Positions 1 through 11,581 of a DNA stretch of 64,000 nt are shown here, one piece after another. This DNA comes from Mixophyes australis (Eukaryota > Chordata > Amphibia > Anura > Limnodynastidae). How positions within the stretch are numbered: the stretch's first letter is position 1; every line of letters starts with the position of its first letter. The notes under the pieces are model-generated. The model worked only from the letters and a program-made list of their open reading frames with translations, searched no databases and had not been told where the DNA came from. Both the position numbers and the translations under genes were made by a program. The stretch is taken from assembly GCA_036250195.1 (NCBI GenBank), contig JAVHZZ010000003.1, forward strand, positions 52,896,521 through 52,960,520, given 5' to 3'.

Positions 1-786
1 CTCTTTATTTATGTTAAGGACTTTCAGTTCCCACAGTATTTTCTGGGTTTTGTCATCAACAAAAATGCATCTTCTGTTCCCTTTTTTTGAGACGACGAGT
101 ATGTTACCATCAATATAGCTAGTAATTGTTTCTCCATATCAGAAAGAGGTTCACCCAAACTAAATATTTCATGTGAACCCCTCTTCCCCTAGCCAGCAGA
201 CTGGCAGATATCCCACCCCCTAACAGACTAGTCTCCATCACAAACGTCAGTAGAACACTGAGTTTAAGCATTGTCAGGTTGTTGCAGCCATCCAGTCTGT
301 GTTCAAAACATATCAAATACTAGCAGGGTTGAAATTAATCTCTGGTCTCTTGCAGTAGGAGAATTACCTGTTTCAGATGGAGGAGGGAATTATCATTCCC
401 TCCTATTCCCCCACTCCCCCCTCACACTCCAGCTCTGCTCTCAAAAGAGCAGAACCAAGGACTCTTCTGAGGCAGCGCCTGCCCAGAGGTCGCATATGCC
501 GGACTGTGCTCAGAAGACTACTGTTCACCCCCACACACACTTTATTCAGAGTGTAACAGGGAACCTGAGAGGCTAGAGAAGCATCATTGGGACCCTACCG
601 AATTTGGCTATGGGACCCAGCGATTCCTGTTCTGCGCCTGACTGGCAGTTAGCTTGTGCTGCGTTCTAACGTTTTATACACATTTTTGTTTTCCTGTTTT
701 TATTGTGTTTTTATTGTGTTAATGTGTGAAAAGCACAAAAAGGTGGATAGATGTAAACAAGACCTAGGGGTCCTCCAAATGGTTAT
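1..786. other. No gene recognised
   Basis: I see no recognisable exon, RNA gene or repeat family here. The only structure is a very short hairpin near 435-450. The open frames in this stretch are short and look like chance. Confidence 0.5.
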
Positions 787-1660
787 TGTGACAGGATGGT
801 CCGCCTATGCCACCCTGTCTGTTGTTGCCGGGAACTGGCTGGGCTTACTTTGCCACAGTTCCCTTTCGGTATCCCAAATGCGTTCTCTAACCGCAGTGGG
901 AGGGGCTTACAAATGCTACCACCACTGAACTCCTTACTGACATCCAGTACCGGGTACCTTCTGGGTAACTAACGCTGCTAGTGTACCCCGTTACTGGTGT
1001 ATCTGGTCTGGTACTCCTGACCTCTTTCTATGGATCAGGGTTGCTGTGTATGGATCCCCCCTGGCCTATCACACTGGCCAAAACTTCTGGGTAGCAGGCA
1101 GAGCGGTGGTACCGGAAAGCTGGGTCCAAACCTCAAAACAGCCGGGAACGGATTAGAGTTTGGTTTAATCTGTAGACCACAGGGATAGAGAAGTTTCCAA
1201 GCAGGTCCTTGAAGCAAGTGATGTTTATTTACTCACACTGATTGAAGGTACCAGTGAGCAGGTCAGATGAAACAAGAAGAACAATTGTCAATACAAAACA
1301 GTACTTTTTTATACAGTTTTGGACACAGCCTCACAGGGTAAGCCAGCCCCCTGAGGTCTGAGCTATTTTTAGTATCAGGATGCAATATATTTACCCAAAC
1401 AGGGATTTACTTGCAATGCAAAGCTAACAATATTTACACTTACCTGTGATATCGTAAAACTTGCTGTTACTTCCTGCATCTTGTTTTAGAAAGAGGAAAT
1501 CTAACAGCAAATCTAAATATACCTTCCTGTGCCTCCAGGTGTGTTTGGACATCACTGATCAAAAGGTCTAATTAACATGAGATTAACATGGGTCCTGTCT
1601 TTAGACAGTTGCAGAATATACATTTCCTCCGATTGAGAATTTATATAAATAAATAATTTG
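787..1660. repeat. Possible LTR-type interspersed repeat
   Basis: The segment opens with tgtgacagg, the same nine bases that open the LTR-like segment at 6529, and the composition (CCCTGTC-rich start, later AT-rich part with TTTATT stretches) resembles a frog retroelement LTR. I could not find the second terminus or a target-site duplication, so the right boundary is a guess. It could equally be another unclassified interspersed repeat. Confidence 0.28.
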
Positions 1661-3430
1661 AAATAAATTTATACCATAAATTATTTCTAAGTGATCCAGT
1701 CACAGTTGGGTTCTCCTTCCATCCTGCTAGTTGGAGAGAGAGGATTTAACAATAAGCATTTGGGAGCTGACTCATGTATCTCGTGTGAAATATCTCTGCG
1801 CATAACCGAAATGGACCTTACACCAATGATTGCTGTCTTGAAAGACGGAACAGGGAATTGTAGGCAATGTACAGCAAGTGCGTGCCAACGCAGATGCAGC
1901 AAACTCAACTCCCGTGTTTCTAGTAAGTATGTCTGTTTCAGCCATGTCATTTGCAGACCCTTAGTAATCATTGACATGGCATAGGCTTTGTACTAAACAC
2001 TATGCGTATGTGTTCCATAGAACATGTATATGCAATGATTGTAAACACATTGTATGTACAGTACACATGTGACCTTTTAGTCAATAGACGCTTGTACGTA
2101 TACTGCAGTCTGTTGTGTGTATTTACATACAGCAAGTATTGTTTAGGCAAGGTGTACTTACACCCAAATTCTCTTAGTATGATTAGACATACTCCTAGTT
2201 CGTCATCGGAAACAAAAAACGTCAGGATCATTTACTAGTCCCTACACACATAATTTACAAGCTTTGGCACACATGCAGAGTTGTGGTCATTGTCTGTCTT
2301 TGTTCTGTAGCAACTCTGCATGTCTTTAATGCTCACATTATTATTATTTTTTTCCTGTGAAGACAACAGGGTGGGGTAGACAGTGAACGATGGATTACAA
2401 AATCAAACACATTAATGCTGGCCACACACGCAATATCACAGTCAGTATTGTGCAATTGGCCCAGTATTGCAGTGTGTGGACCCCCAAAAACAAGTACTCT
2501 TACAGTCATTAATTTAATGGGAAAGAAATGAGTCATAATCAGGAAGTCAGTAATTGTATTTAGAAGATGATTGCAGATCCCCGCTATATGCCTATGGTTG
2601 CTCCACCTGCCAACAGCACTAACGGGGTCTAGTTATGTAAGAAGTGATATTGTCCAACTTGCATGTGGCCAAATTGGATATTGGTTGGTCCTGTCGCCAG
2701 TGTTATGGGTCTGTGTGTATCTAAGAGTGCGCTACCTAATGTATCCTTCCTTCATTTATGTGAGCGATTCTTATGTCATCAGATGCTTATTTATGATCAG
2801 ATTACCTTAAACAATCTTTGTTGGAAATGCTTCCTTGGAAGCAGCAGTCTTGTTATCATCCCACGTTAACATTTTCATTACTCCCAAATTACTAAAAGGA
2901 AATTAAAAATGAAATAGTCCAGACCTTTAATCCACCTAAACTGTAACCCGATCCACCCAGGCACATCCCCATTTTGCTGTGACCATACCTCTTTGTCTAC
3001 AGGACATTGAACCTCTCTCATGACAAATGGGAATGGGGAAGTGTATGAACGCCTGACCAGAATAAATGAAAATATAAATTGAATATAATATTGTGTATTG
3101 TTTAAATCTGCTATCAAATCATTGTGCGTTCCAAAATATATTCTCTCAGTGATCAGTTCCATAATTCAAAGATAATTCTCAAATAAAAAAGAAAGTTTTC
3201 TCTGAAATTAAGAAGTGTCAAAATACAATGAACAGGGATACATTTAAAAAAAAAAAATTCATGTTATCGAAGGATACAGTTACAATCCTTAAGATGTTAA
3301 ACACTGTTTATACAGCAACATGGATTTCCAGTGGCATAGGTTATAACGCATCTATTTAAATAAATATCTGGTTCTATTGAAATGGCTGGATTAAGAATCT
3401 CCTCCACAGAAATGAATAGTCACCAGTTCA
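1661..3430. other. No gene recognised; one weak inverted repeat
   Basis: Mostly unstructured AT-rich sequence. Around 2415-2482 there is an imperfect inverted repeat (ggccacacacgcaata against tattgcagtgtgtgg), which could be the core of an old palindromic MITE, but no TSD is evident. Open frames on both strands at about 1690-2240 overlap each other and look like chance. Confidence 0.4.
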
Positions 3431-3464
3431 ACGCGTTTCGCAGAGATGCTCCTTGTTACATCAG
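3431..3464 (-). other. Degenerate hammerhead-ribozyme-like motif
   Basis: On the minus strand this reads CTGATG, then a spacer that can form a 3-bp stem (GCA/TGC around TCTC), then GAAACGCGT. CTGATGA...stem II...GAAA is the conserved core of hammerhead ribozymes, which are known in Penelope-like retroelements and in amphibian genomic repeats. The A of CTGATGA is lost and the spacer before the stem is too long, so I read it as a dead relic. A related motif lies at 36509-36540. Confidence 0.3.
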
Positions 3465-3496
3465 AAAAGTGGTGTAGAACTTCTCTGGCATGAGAA

Positions 3497-3529
3497 GGGG
3501 GACAAGGCACTAATAGTTCCTTGTCCCCC
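3497..3529. repeat. Short perfect hairpin
   Basis: gggggacaagg (3497-3507) is followed after an 11-nt loop by its exact reverse complement ccttgtccccc (3519-3529). A third partial copy, gggacaagg, follows just downstream. This may be the remains of a small palindromic element. Confidence 0.5.
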
Positions 3530-4083
3530 AAGATGGGACAAGGAGGCTACACTGAACAATACTTTAGTAGAAAAAACACTTCTCCAGTGGCCCGGGGCTT
3601 ATGATGTGAACTTTAAACTATGGGGACCAGTGTGCAGAGGGTCCTCCTGAGAGTGGACAGTAAGCGACACCTTCCTCTGCGCTGGGAGGTCCATCTAGAC
3701 ACAAAGGCATTGTGCACTGCACGTTGTAATTCAGCTCTCTTGTGTCTTCTCCTTTGCTTAATAATAACACTTGTCTTTTGCTCACACCAACTTCTCTATT
3801 TTTGCTGAAAACATAGACATCTCCGAACTAGTTCAGGAAGTAATTCTCATTACTATATAGTTTTAAGAGGCTGTTTTTGGCTGTGCCATTATAATATTAC
3901 CAATGTACAAGAAGAATCTGTCTTTAGGAGAGGTTTATGCTTGTTACTCTGCTGAATGTATTTGTCCTCCCTTAGGACATTGGACATGAGTAAACTTTCA
4001 TTCATTTATTTGTAACAAATATGAAGTATAATCTTTTCTTTTTTAATACCTTAGACTTCCTTAAGCGTTTATAATACAATTAT

Positions 4084-4424
4084 ATCATCATCACCATTTA
4101 TTTATATAACGCCACTGTTTCCGCAGCGCTGTACAGAGAACTCACTCACATTAGTCCCTGCCCCATTGGAGCTTACAGTCTAAATTCCCTAACATACACA
4201 CACACAGACAGACACACAGAGACTAGGGTCAATTTGTTAGCAGCCAATTAACCAACTAGTATGTTATTGGAGTGTGGGAGGAAACCGGAGCACCCGGAGG
4301 AAACTCACGCAAACACGGGGAGAACATACAAACTCCACACAGGTAAGGCCATGATTGGGAATTGAATTCATGACCCCAGTGCTGTAAGGCAGGTAGTGCT
4401 AATCACTGAGCCACCATGCTGCCC
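4084..4424 (-). mobile_element. V-SINE-like SINE, near full length
   Basis: Read on the minus strand, this copy starts with a tRNA-like head (gggcagcatggtggctcag, A-box-like, then a B-box-like stretch ending in caattccc), followed by the conserved central block that includes cacccggaggaaac in the plus orientation. It ends with the tail tatttatataacgcc and a short ATG/ATC repeat. V-SINEs are tRNA-derived, Pol III-type SINEs of vertebrates mobilised by LINE machinery. Eight or more copies or fragments occur in this window. Confidence 0.85.
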
Positions 4425-4462
4425 ATGTCCTAGATCAACTTTAACATTCAGAGTAAAATAAA

Positions 4463-4518
4463 GCATCCGGAGGAAACCCACGCAAACATGGGGAGAACAT
4501 GCAAACTCCACACAGTTA
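4463..4518 (-). mobile_element. SINE core fragment
   Basis: A 56-bp piece of the SINE central block (ccggaggaaacccacgcaaa and gagaacatgcaaactcc) lies only 38 bp beyond the previous SINE. It is too diverged in its flanks to be a direct duplication of that copy, so it is probably the remains of an independent insertion. Confidence 0.7.
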
Positions 4519-5266
4519 GTCTTGTACATGTTCTGTCTGAGAAGCTAAGGCACTGTTGGTAGACCTGTATAAGAGTAATGCAAAGTAAGGGTATGGTAAA
4601 GCAGACCAGGGAGCTACATAAAGGCAGTGCATGTGCCCTGCCCTTCTTAATGTGCAAGCAATCGGATCTAAATAAAGATCTGTGAGGGATATAGCTGGCA
4701 AGAGATATTTCTGGCCCTGGCGTTTCTGTATCTTGCTCCCCTCCCCTCCCAGGCTGCGCAGAGGAGGAGTATGTCTGCATAGACCAAAATATTGGTTCAT
4801 GCACTCCATTGTACCCCATCACAATACAGCTCGGCATTAATGCATCCTATTTAGGCCATTGACTCAACTGTCCCCGCCATCCAGGCCACTTTGTACCCAA
4901 CCATACCTCACTGGCACCCTTGCTGACTGATGGAATCAATAATTTTCCCATAAAATGAAATAAAGGTTGCTGGTAACAATACGGTATAGTTCACTTACGA
5001 AGGTGTAATAATGCGCCCCCACAATACATTCTGCTATTTGCGCAACTGTGCTTATTTTACTCCTACACTGGACAATCACTCTGCTCCTATTTCTGCAGGA
5101 TTGCAGATCTGCCTGGAAATGCACATGATGAAAATATTAAAAATGTAACTTAAAAGTGCACCTTACTAATCACTATAGTATCACTTGCTTCATTAAATTA
5201 CAAAGAAAGAGAAAGAACGAAGAACTTTGAGCTAGGTAAGTGCATGTACACTATTTTTATAGATTA

Positions 5267-5270
<4 letters not shown>
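4519..5270. other. No gene recognised
   Basis: No repeat family or coding signal recognised. The 129-codon minus-strand frame at 4448-4837 starts and ends in unrelated sequence and overlaps the SINE fragment, so I do not treat it as a gene. Confidence 0.45.

Positions 5271-5309
<39 letters not shown>
5271..5309. repeat. (TA)n microsatellite
   Basis: Uninterrupted alternating TA of about 39 bp. Long TA tracts recur through the window. Confidence 0.95.
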
Positions 5310-5312
<3 letters not shown>

Positions 5313-5411
5313 AATTTTGTTGCTTTAAATTTAATTAAACTTATTTAAGTTAATAGAGGTTTTTGTTTTTTTTTCTTTTGGTACTTGTTAATTATAAGGA
5401 CCCCTTTTAGT

Positions 5412-5563
5412 TCACCAGCGCAATGGCAGTACTTCGACTTGAACCACTGTTTTCAAACCTTCCACTTCCTGGCTGACGTGATGACTTATTCACTGACTTG
5501 AGCCAGCGGTGGGAGATTTGAAAACAGCGGTTCCAGAGAAAGAAGCGGCACAGCGCTGGTGAG
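5412..5563. mobile_element. Small palindromic MITE
   Basis: The ends are inverted repeats (tcaccagcgc at 5412 and gcgctggtga at 5554), and a second pair of arms lies inside (gttttcaaa near 5450 and tttgaaaac near 5517). The 152-bp size and fold-back structure fit a non-autonomous DNA transposon. I could not define a target-site duplication, so the superfamily is open. Confidence 0.55.
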
Positions 5564-6200
5564 CGACAATGGCGCCCATATAATTAACAAGTAGTTTTCC
5601 TTTACTCTATAGTCCTAGTATGTGTTTATACATCCCAGGGGCTTTAGGACCTTTTAGAAAAGGTTTATACAAAGAACTTGAATATCTTGATATCTATAGT
5701 AATAAAATAAATTTATGTTTTGATAAGAGACACAATACCTCAGTTTCACTTCTGTCTGGTTAAGCTACAAAGTACCCCTGATCAATAAGGGGGTAAACAT
5801 AAATATTATTCACATTATGGGACATTAAGTGTGTTAACCTTGTCATTTATTTATTATACCTATGCTACATACAGAAAAGTTTTATTGTATCATGCAAAAG
5901 AGGAACAGGTTATTCACCAAAAAGTAATTTCACATGTATAAGTGAATATATTAACCATTGCACTGAATGGGACTCAGCTTAACTTTTTAAAATCACACAA
6001 TATCTGCTTTTTCCCTAAAAGAGGGACTTTATGCTTTATTGGCAGAGGAAGCAGATGTCAACGGCCTGCTTGCAGATGTAAGGCTCTTGTAAAGTAAGTA
6101 ATAGGTGCTGTCCCTCTCCACCGTACAGTTTTGTTAGTTGAGTATTATATTGTATATTATATTGTTATCAATGAGTCACAAACATGGCTGCTGTCATCAT
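5564..6200. other. No gene recognised
   Basis: AT-rich sequence with no recognisable repeat or exon. Confidence 0.4.
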
Positions 6201-6390
6201 AATCCCCCCAAATGATGTACTTCAAAACCACTTTGTGGAGATGTTGCCCATAGCAACCAATCAGATTCTAGCTATCGTTCTCTAGAACGTACTAGATAAA
6301 TGATAGTCAGAGTCTGATTGGTTGCTATGGGCAACACCTCCACTTTTCATTGTTAGAAGGTTTGCTGAATTTATCCCTAAGCAATATGCA
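6201..6390. mobile_element. Diverged PIF/Harbinger-like MITE (family 1)
   Basis: The inner arms gtggagatgttgcccatag (from about 6235) and ctatgggcaacacctccac (to about 6343) match the copies at 25713, 34016 and 39129, including the shared caaccaatcagattct block. The outermost ends have diverged, so neither the exact boundaries nor a 3-bp target-site duplication can be read. Confidence 0.7.
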
Positions 6391-6528
6391 GCATGGGGTA
6401 TTTGTATACGCTGGGTTAAGCACTGTCCTCCTGTTTAGGGCATAGAGTGTGTTAGGGGGGTCTAGAGCTAGCAGTGGTAACAGGTGCACTTCTAGTCCCG
6501 TACTGAGCTGGTAAACTGGGCACACAAT

Positions 6529-7206
6529 TGTGACAGGGGTTATGTAACATGTTACGAGCTGCGGTGGCTCGCTTCTTCCTTCTTTGGGCCGATTCTGGCT
6601 GTTGCCGTGACAGCTGGAATGACACTTCCGCCCTCCTCATCCCGCCGTCACCAGGGAAACGGCCAGGGTGCTCAGTTAATTAGTGCAGTATCCCGGCAAG
6701 TGTGGCGCAATGGTTATAAATTAATTAGGCAGCCTCATGTGTGCCTGACTCCTGATTGGCCAATTCTAATATTTAAGGCAGGGAGGGAGGGCTTAGCCTC
6801 CCTGCCGGTTGTAGCGTCCTGTGTGCCACACATTGCTGCCCTACTCTACTCCTGTGGATACTCTGCTTACTTGATTCCGGTTGTGACCCTTGGCTTGAAC
6901 TCTGATCGCCCCTGACCTTTACGTGTCTATTGGATTATCCTTGCTTGCAGCCTGCCCTGACCTCTGGCCTGTCCCTGATTATGCGGTTTTCTACTGACCC
7001 ATGACCTTCTGACTGTTCCTGACATTGTCTTCTGCTTCTCCGGTTATCCTCATCTGCGCTACGGTAGCCATTAAAATAAAAACTCTATGCTGGGGGCATC
7101 CGTGTACCTGTGAGCGTGACTAGATCTACGGAAAGGCAGCTGCTATAGGTAAAGACCTCTAGTCCTTCTGTTCTAAAAGTTAATTTTGGTAGCTGTCAGC
7201 TCTAAC
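6529..7206 (+). mobile_element. Probable Ty3/gypsy-type LTR
   Basis: The segment begins tgtgacagg. It contains a TATA-like stretch (atatttaag, about 6769), then a pyrimidine-rich run with repeated CCTGACCT-type phrases typical of vertebrate gypsy LTRs, and an attaaaataaaa polyadenylation-like signal near 7069. No internal retroelement coding sequence flanks it, so it is probably a solo LTR. The 3' end and TSD are not certain. Confidence 0.45.
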
Positions 7207-8399
7207 ACAACCCCAAATTAAATTAAATAGCAGTGGTCAAGGGTGCATGTATTCAACCAAGTGTTTTTTCCAAATGTATTGTTTAGAACAGATATTCTTT
7301 TATTTTAAATACATCCAATGGCGGGACAATGGGCCACATAGCTAAACAACACCGCATCCTTGACACTACGTGGCACCATTGGCAGCTGTGTAGAAGTGGT
7401 ATGCTGCTATCTTATCAGTCTCAGTATTCTGTGGGCAGAGCCTGCTTTATGAATACATATACCCATAGATTAAGCACAAAGTGCTTCTTGCATTTTGGTG
7501 AAACACACCAGAATGGGCAATCGTGAAGAATACAGTTTTCAGAACACATTGTCAACCTGACTCTCACTATTGGGCTCCAGATAAGACTTCATAGTATTTA
7601 TTGAGCATTTGCTTGAACTCCAAGACACTTGATTCTGAATATACGATCTTCCTCCCCCGTATCCCTTTACTAGCACCCCATTGTACCCGTCTCTTCCATA
7701 CCCTGCTGAGGATACTTTATTCAGTATTCACTATTAGTAAGTTAGCTCTTAATTCAAAAACACATGTATGTATACTCTCATTGTTTAAAGTTATGACCAC
7801 CCTATTAGCAGAAGTGCCTTTATGGGAATGGTGGCTAATCATGCATTTGCAATTGAGTGTAACTGAGAATTCTGCATTTTTATGTAGAAGTAGAAAAACA
7901 GCTCTTTTACTAGTTCATAGCAGTGTGCTTGGAGAATTGTATTCCTTTCTCGATAACCCCACCCTTTCAAGCACCTGCTATGAACGTATAAATTGATTGA
8001 GCAACTTCCACTATTGTATTGATACTTTATTCAGTCTCCAACGTTCTTACTGTCTTGAACTCCTGTAATATCTGTGGTTCTTAAATTGGTACTTATATTT
8101 ATATGTGATTCAGATTTGTCACTTTGTTTCAAGTATGTGGTTCTATTACATGCAATGAATGGGTGATTGGGGGCCTCCGGAACAGATGGGCTAGCATCAC
8201 TAAGCCTTTTTCACAAAATTTTGTTATGGAGCCCGGAGATTGAGTGTTACACCCTTAGAAAAAGAAAGATCTGCTATAAAATGTTGCAAACGACTACTCT
8301 CAAATAGTTTTGATAGTACTACACTGTATTAATTACAGTTATGCACAATTACTAATTCTTTTACAAATTTACCAGATTAAAAAATAATAAAACAATGAA
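7207..8399. other. No gene recognised
   Basis: A 131-codon plus-strand frame (7601-7996) is the longest open stretch. Its translation shows no domain, signal peptide or repeat I recognise, and nothing around it looks like a promoter or splice structure. I leave it unannotated. Confidence 0.4.
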
Positions 8400-8695
8400 T
8401 TTGGAATTTGTAAAAGTGATGGTACCCCGTCTGTCAATATTTATTGTACTTCCTGTAGACATCTGAGTCTCTCTATTCTTTCTCACGCTTCCTTGCAAAA
8501 GTCTTCTGGCTCAGAAGTATTCTGAGGTCTCCTTGCATGCACTGTATGAGATATCCCCACAGAATTTCAATAGAGTTCAGTTTAGGGACTGTGAAGCCTT
8601 AATCTGTGTTCCTGGAAGTACTTCACAGTTAATTTCAAGTTATGTTTTGGATCATTGGCTGAAATCTCCAAACTCTTCAGGTTTTTAGTTGTCAA

Positions 8696-9433
8696 CAGGG
8701 GCGGATTGGCCATAGACCTTACAGGGAAGTTTCCCGTTAGGCCGATGGCCTAACGAGGCCACCTGGAGGCCACCTCAGATTTTCCCGGGGGGCGCGTTTG
8801 GATGCGGCGGGGGGAGGCACGTACAGGAAAGCAATCTAAAATATTGGTGTTCAGTGGGCAGCAACAGGCAGCCAATTGCTAGGCTCCCACGGTGCTGTTC
8901 GGCAGACAGGAAGTCTGACTTCACTTCCTGTCTGCCTGATGTGAGAAGAGACGCTGCTCAGAGCAACTGAAGGTAAGTGAGGGGGGCTTAGTATACTATA
9001 CTATTCTAAGGGGGGGTCCTATACTATACTAAGGGGGACTACCTGTATTATGCTATACTAAGGGGGGCTGCCTATACTATACTAAGGGGTGGCTGCCTAT
9101 ACTATACTAAGGGGGGCTACCTATACTATACTATTGGGGGGCTACCTATACTATACTATACTAAGGGGGGCTGCCTATACTATACTATACTATACTAAGA
9201 GGGGGCTGCCTATAGTATACCATACATTTGCCCTGCATGGCTTTAGAGATGACTCACTGTGTGTAAAGTCATCACATCTAGGTTTTCCTAAATGTTACTA
9301 CAACCAAATTCCTGTAGTTCTAAATCCCGCCTACTTTTGTGTTGGCCCCACCTACAGTTATTTTGGTCCCGCCGACATGAGGCCACTTCAATAATTTTTT
9401 CCAGGGCCACTTTAAGTTCCCAATCCGCCCCTT
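8696..9433. mobile_element. Non-autonomous hAT element with 8-bp TSD
   Basis: Ends are inverted: caggggcggattgg at the left and ccaatccgcccctt at the right. The 8-bp direct repeat gttgtcaa flanks both sides (8688-8695 and 9434-9441), the TSD length typical of hAT. It interrupts a Tc1 transposase relic, so it is younger than that element. Inside are a hairpin (cagacaggaagt/acttcctgtctg, 8901-8935) and a run of short imperfect repeats. No transposase is encoded. Confidence 0.88.
8985..9215. repeat. Imperfect tandem repeat (ctatactatactaagggggg)
   Basis: About eight irregular units built from ctatactatactaa plus a G-run and gctgc. The same motif appears in the hAT element at 44942-46753 (near 45988-46075), so it belongs to the internal sequence of these elements and is not an independent satellite. 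Confidence 0.8.
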
Positions 9434-10082
9434 GTTGTCAAGGTGTTTTTCTGCAAACGTTTCACCTGCTTTTGTCCAAATCTATCTTTTGTGATTATAG
9501 AGTTTAAGGTTTATTTCATTACCCCATCGCATTTTATTCCACAACCTGTCCGGCTTACCTAGGTATTGTTTTGCATACTTCAAACGTTGAGCTGTTTTGA
9601 TGAGGTCATAGGAAAGTTTTCTTCTGACAACGTTCATGTAGATTATTTTTCTGTAAGGAATGCCGGACTGTGGCCCACAACACTCTGGTGTCAGCGAAAC
9701 CTTTCTGGAGGTTCTTGCTGTCATATGTGGGTTCTGCTTTGCATATATAAACAGTTTACGAGCAGTTGCATCATAGCTCCCTTGACTTTAACAGTTCCCC
9801 ATAACTTCCATTTCTTGATGATCTTTTTGACAGTGTAAATTCCAAGCATTAAGCATTCAGATATCTTTTTATATCCTTCCCCTGCTTATTAACAGTCCAT
9901 TATCTTTATTTTCAAGACATCAGTCAGGTGATTAGAGGAGCCAAGGGTTGCTAAGGGTGTGCACAACATCCAAAAAGGTTAGAAATATGAGAGCATGTAT
10001 AAATAATAATAATAATAATAATAATATAATAATATTATACTGGAAGAGTATAGCTAAAACTTTTGCACAAACCACAGTCTCT

Positions 10083-10400
10083 GGGCCTGATTCATTAAAG
10101 AAAGTAAGGCAAAAAAATGAGTAAGTTTTCTCCTGGACAAAACCGTGTTACAGTGTAAGGGGTGCAAGTTAGTTTGTTTCTTTTGCACATAAGTTAAATA
10201 CAGGCTGTTTTTTCCTGTATCACACAAATACTTGATAACTTATTTGCCCACTGAAATTTAAAGTTGATCTAGGATGTGCCTTACCCCAAATATAAATCTC
10301 CCATCCCATTTTAAATTTACATCCCCTCCAATGCAACATGGTTTTGCCAAGGTGCAAAGTTACTCATTTTTTTGCTTTCCTTTCCTTAATGAATCGGGCT
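10083..10400. mobile_element. Palindrome-ended MITE (family 3, gggcctgattcattaa)
   Basis: Left end gggcctgattcattaa and right end ccttaatgaatcgggct are inverted. The interior is shared with 38167-39125 and 43395-43640 (for example caaggggtgcaa and cacataagttaaat). No convincing TSD was visible for this copy, so the superfamily is unassigned. Confidence 0.75.
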
Positions 10401-10687
10401 AATTGTGTTGTTTATTTTCTGTTAAATCCAGGAAATAAATAGTAATTGTGCATTAAGATATAAAGGCATGTCTTGTTTAAGTTTGTACCCTGCAGAAGTT
10501 GCGTCCGTTTCCCTTAGAGATTCAGTAGAGTATGCAATTTGGCCACGGGTCCCCAAAGTTTTCCATACAACTGTATGTAGTTTGATTTATTCATTATCTC
10601 TAAAACCATATTACCATATCCATATTCTATGTGTAATTCTCAAGGAGCAATATAACATTGACATTAAATCCCCTTCTAGCATCCATG

Positions 10688-11577
10688 TGTGGTGCCCCAA
10701 AACCCTGTTAAACAGCACAGAGGAAGTACATAAAGGCTTTTGAAATGCAGAGCTACAAGGGGTTAATAGAGGCTGAGAGAGACACAGTGGGAATGACAGT
10801 TGACAGTTGAGCTGAAGAGGCGTGTCCAGGATGATGTGCAGGAAGGAGGAGTTTGTGGCATAGCAACAAGTCCACTGAGTTTGGTAATAACTGTGAACTC
10901 CCAGAAGGCAGTGGGGAGAGGAAAGTTCTAGACTTCTGAGGGAGAGAGATGAGGTTTATGAGTGACAAGAAGACAGACCAAGAGATAAGAAATCTGAGTT
11001 GAATCTTTCCATGTAGCTGCTCACTACCTCAGGAACAGGCTGAGAGAGATAAGAGGTATTACTGCTGGAAGTCGATCATATGAAGGAACTCTAGTTGAAA
11101 GTACAGTAGGTCTGCAAATCACCTTTGTCACAGATTCCTCCACTTGCTTTCCTCCATGCTGACAGATCTAATGTACTACAAAATTCCTGTGCACAGGTCA
11201 GCCCAGGACTGAGTGTAAAATATGGTAACGTTACCAGGGATAATATTGGTGCACCAAATGTTTTAGTTGAATGTTAATGTTAAGTGATTTACCTAAAAAT
11301 TGATTTATTGATATAATTTATGTTAAATGCTATTGTGCTCTATGTTGATCAAATGAATATTTTGTCATTACCATTGAGTTGAAGGGGTCAGTGGCGCGGT
11401 GGCTTACCAAAATTATCTTTACCGCATTATTAATAAACCCAAGTTATTTGACCAATCCTTGTCCCTTTCATTGAAGTATTTATCTCTTGACCACCGGATA
11501 TCCTACCAAAAAATTACCTGACTCGTTTCTGGAGGACAAGGTAACGGAAGGAAATCCCATCCGTCTCGACCACCACA
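10688..11577 (+). mobile_element. Solo LTR of endogenous-retrovirus type
   Basis: The 890-bp segment starts tgtggtg and ends caccaca, the TG...CA inverted ends of an LTR, and is flanked by the 4-bp direct repeat catg (10684-10687 and 11578-11581). An aataaa signal lies at 11432-11437, about 140 bp from the 3' end, where the R region would finish. No gag, pol or env sequence adjoins it, so it is best read as a solo LTR left by recombination. Open frames within it are incidental. Confidence 0.7.
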
Positions 11578-11581
11578 CATG

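Larger units (their letters stand above)
8400..10076 (-). pseudogene. Tc1/mariner transposase relic, split by a hAT element
   Basis: Sequence on both sides of the inserted hAT element (8696-9433) belongs to one decayed Tc1/mariner element whose transposase reads on the minus strand. The better half, about 9482-9900, encodes a stretch including RRKLSYDLIKTAQRLKYAKQ followed by LWNKMRWGNEI, which is the region between the paired DNA-binding domain and the first catalytic Asp (the W-S/T-D-E motif, here mutated to W-G-N-E). The 8440-8687 part corresponds to the later transposase. Multiple frameshifts and stops make it inactive. The right end near 10060 retains a terminal phrase acttttgcacaaaccac, as in related elements. 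Boundaries are approximate. Confidence 0.75.
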
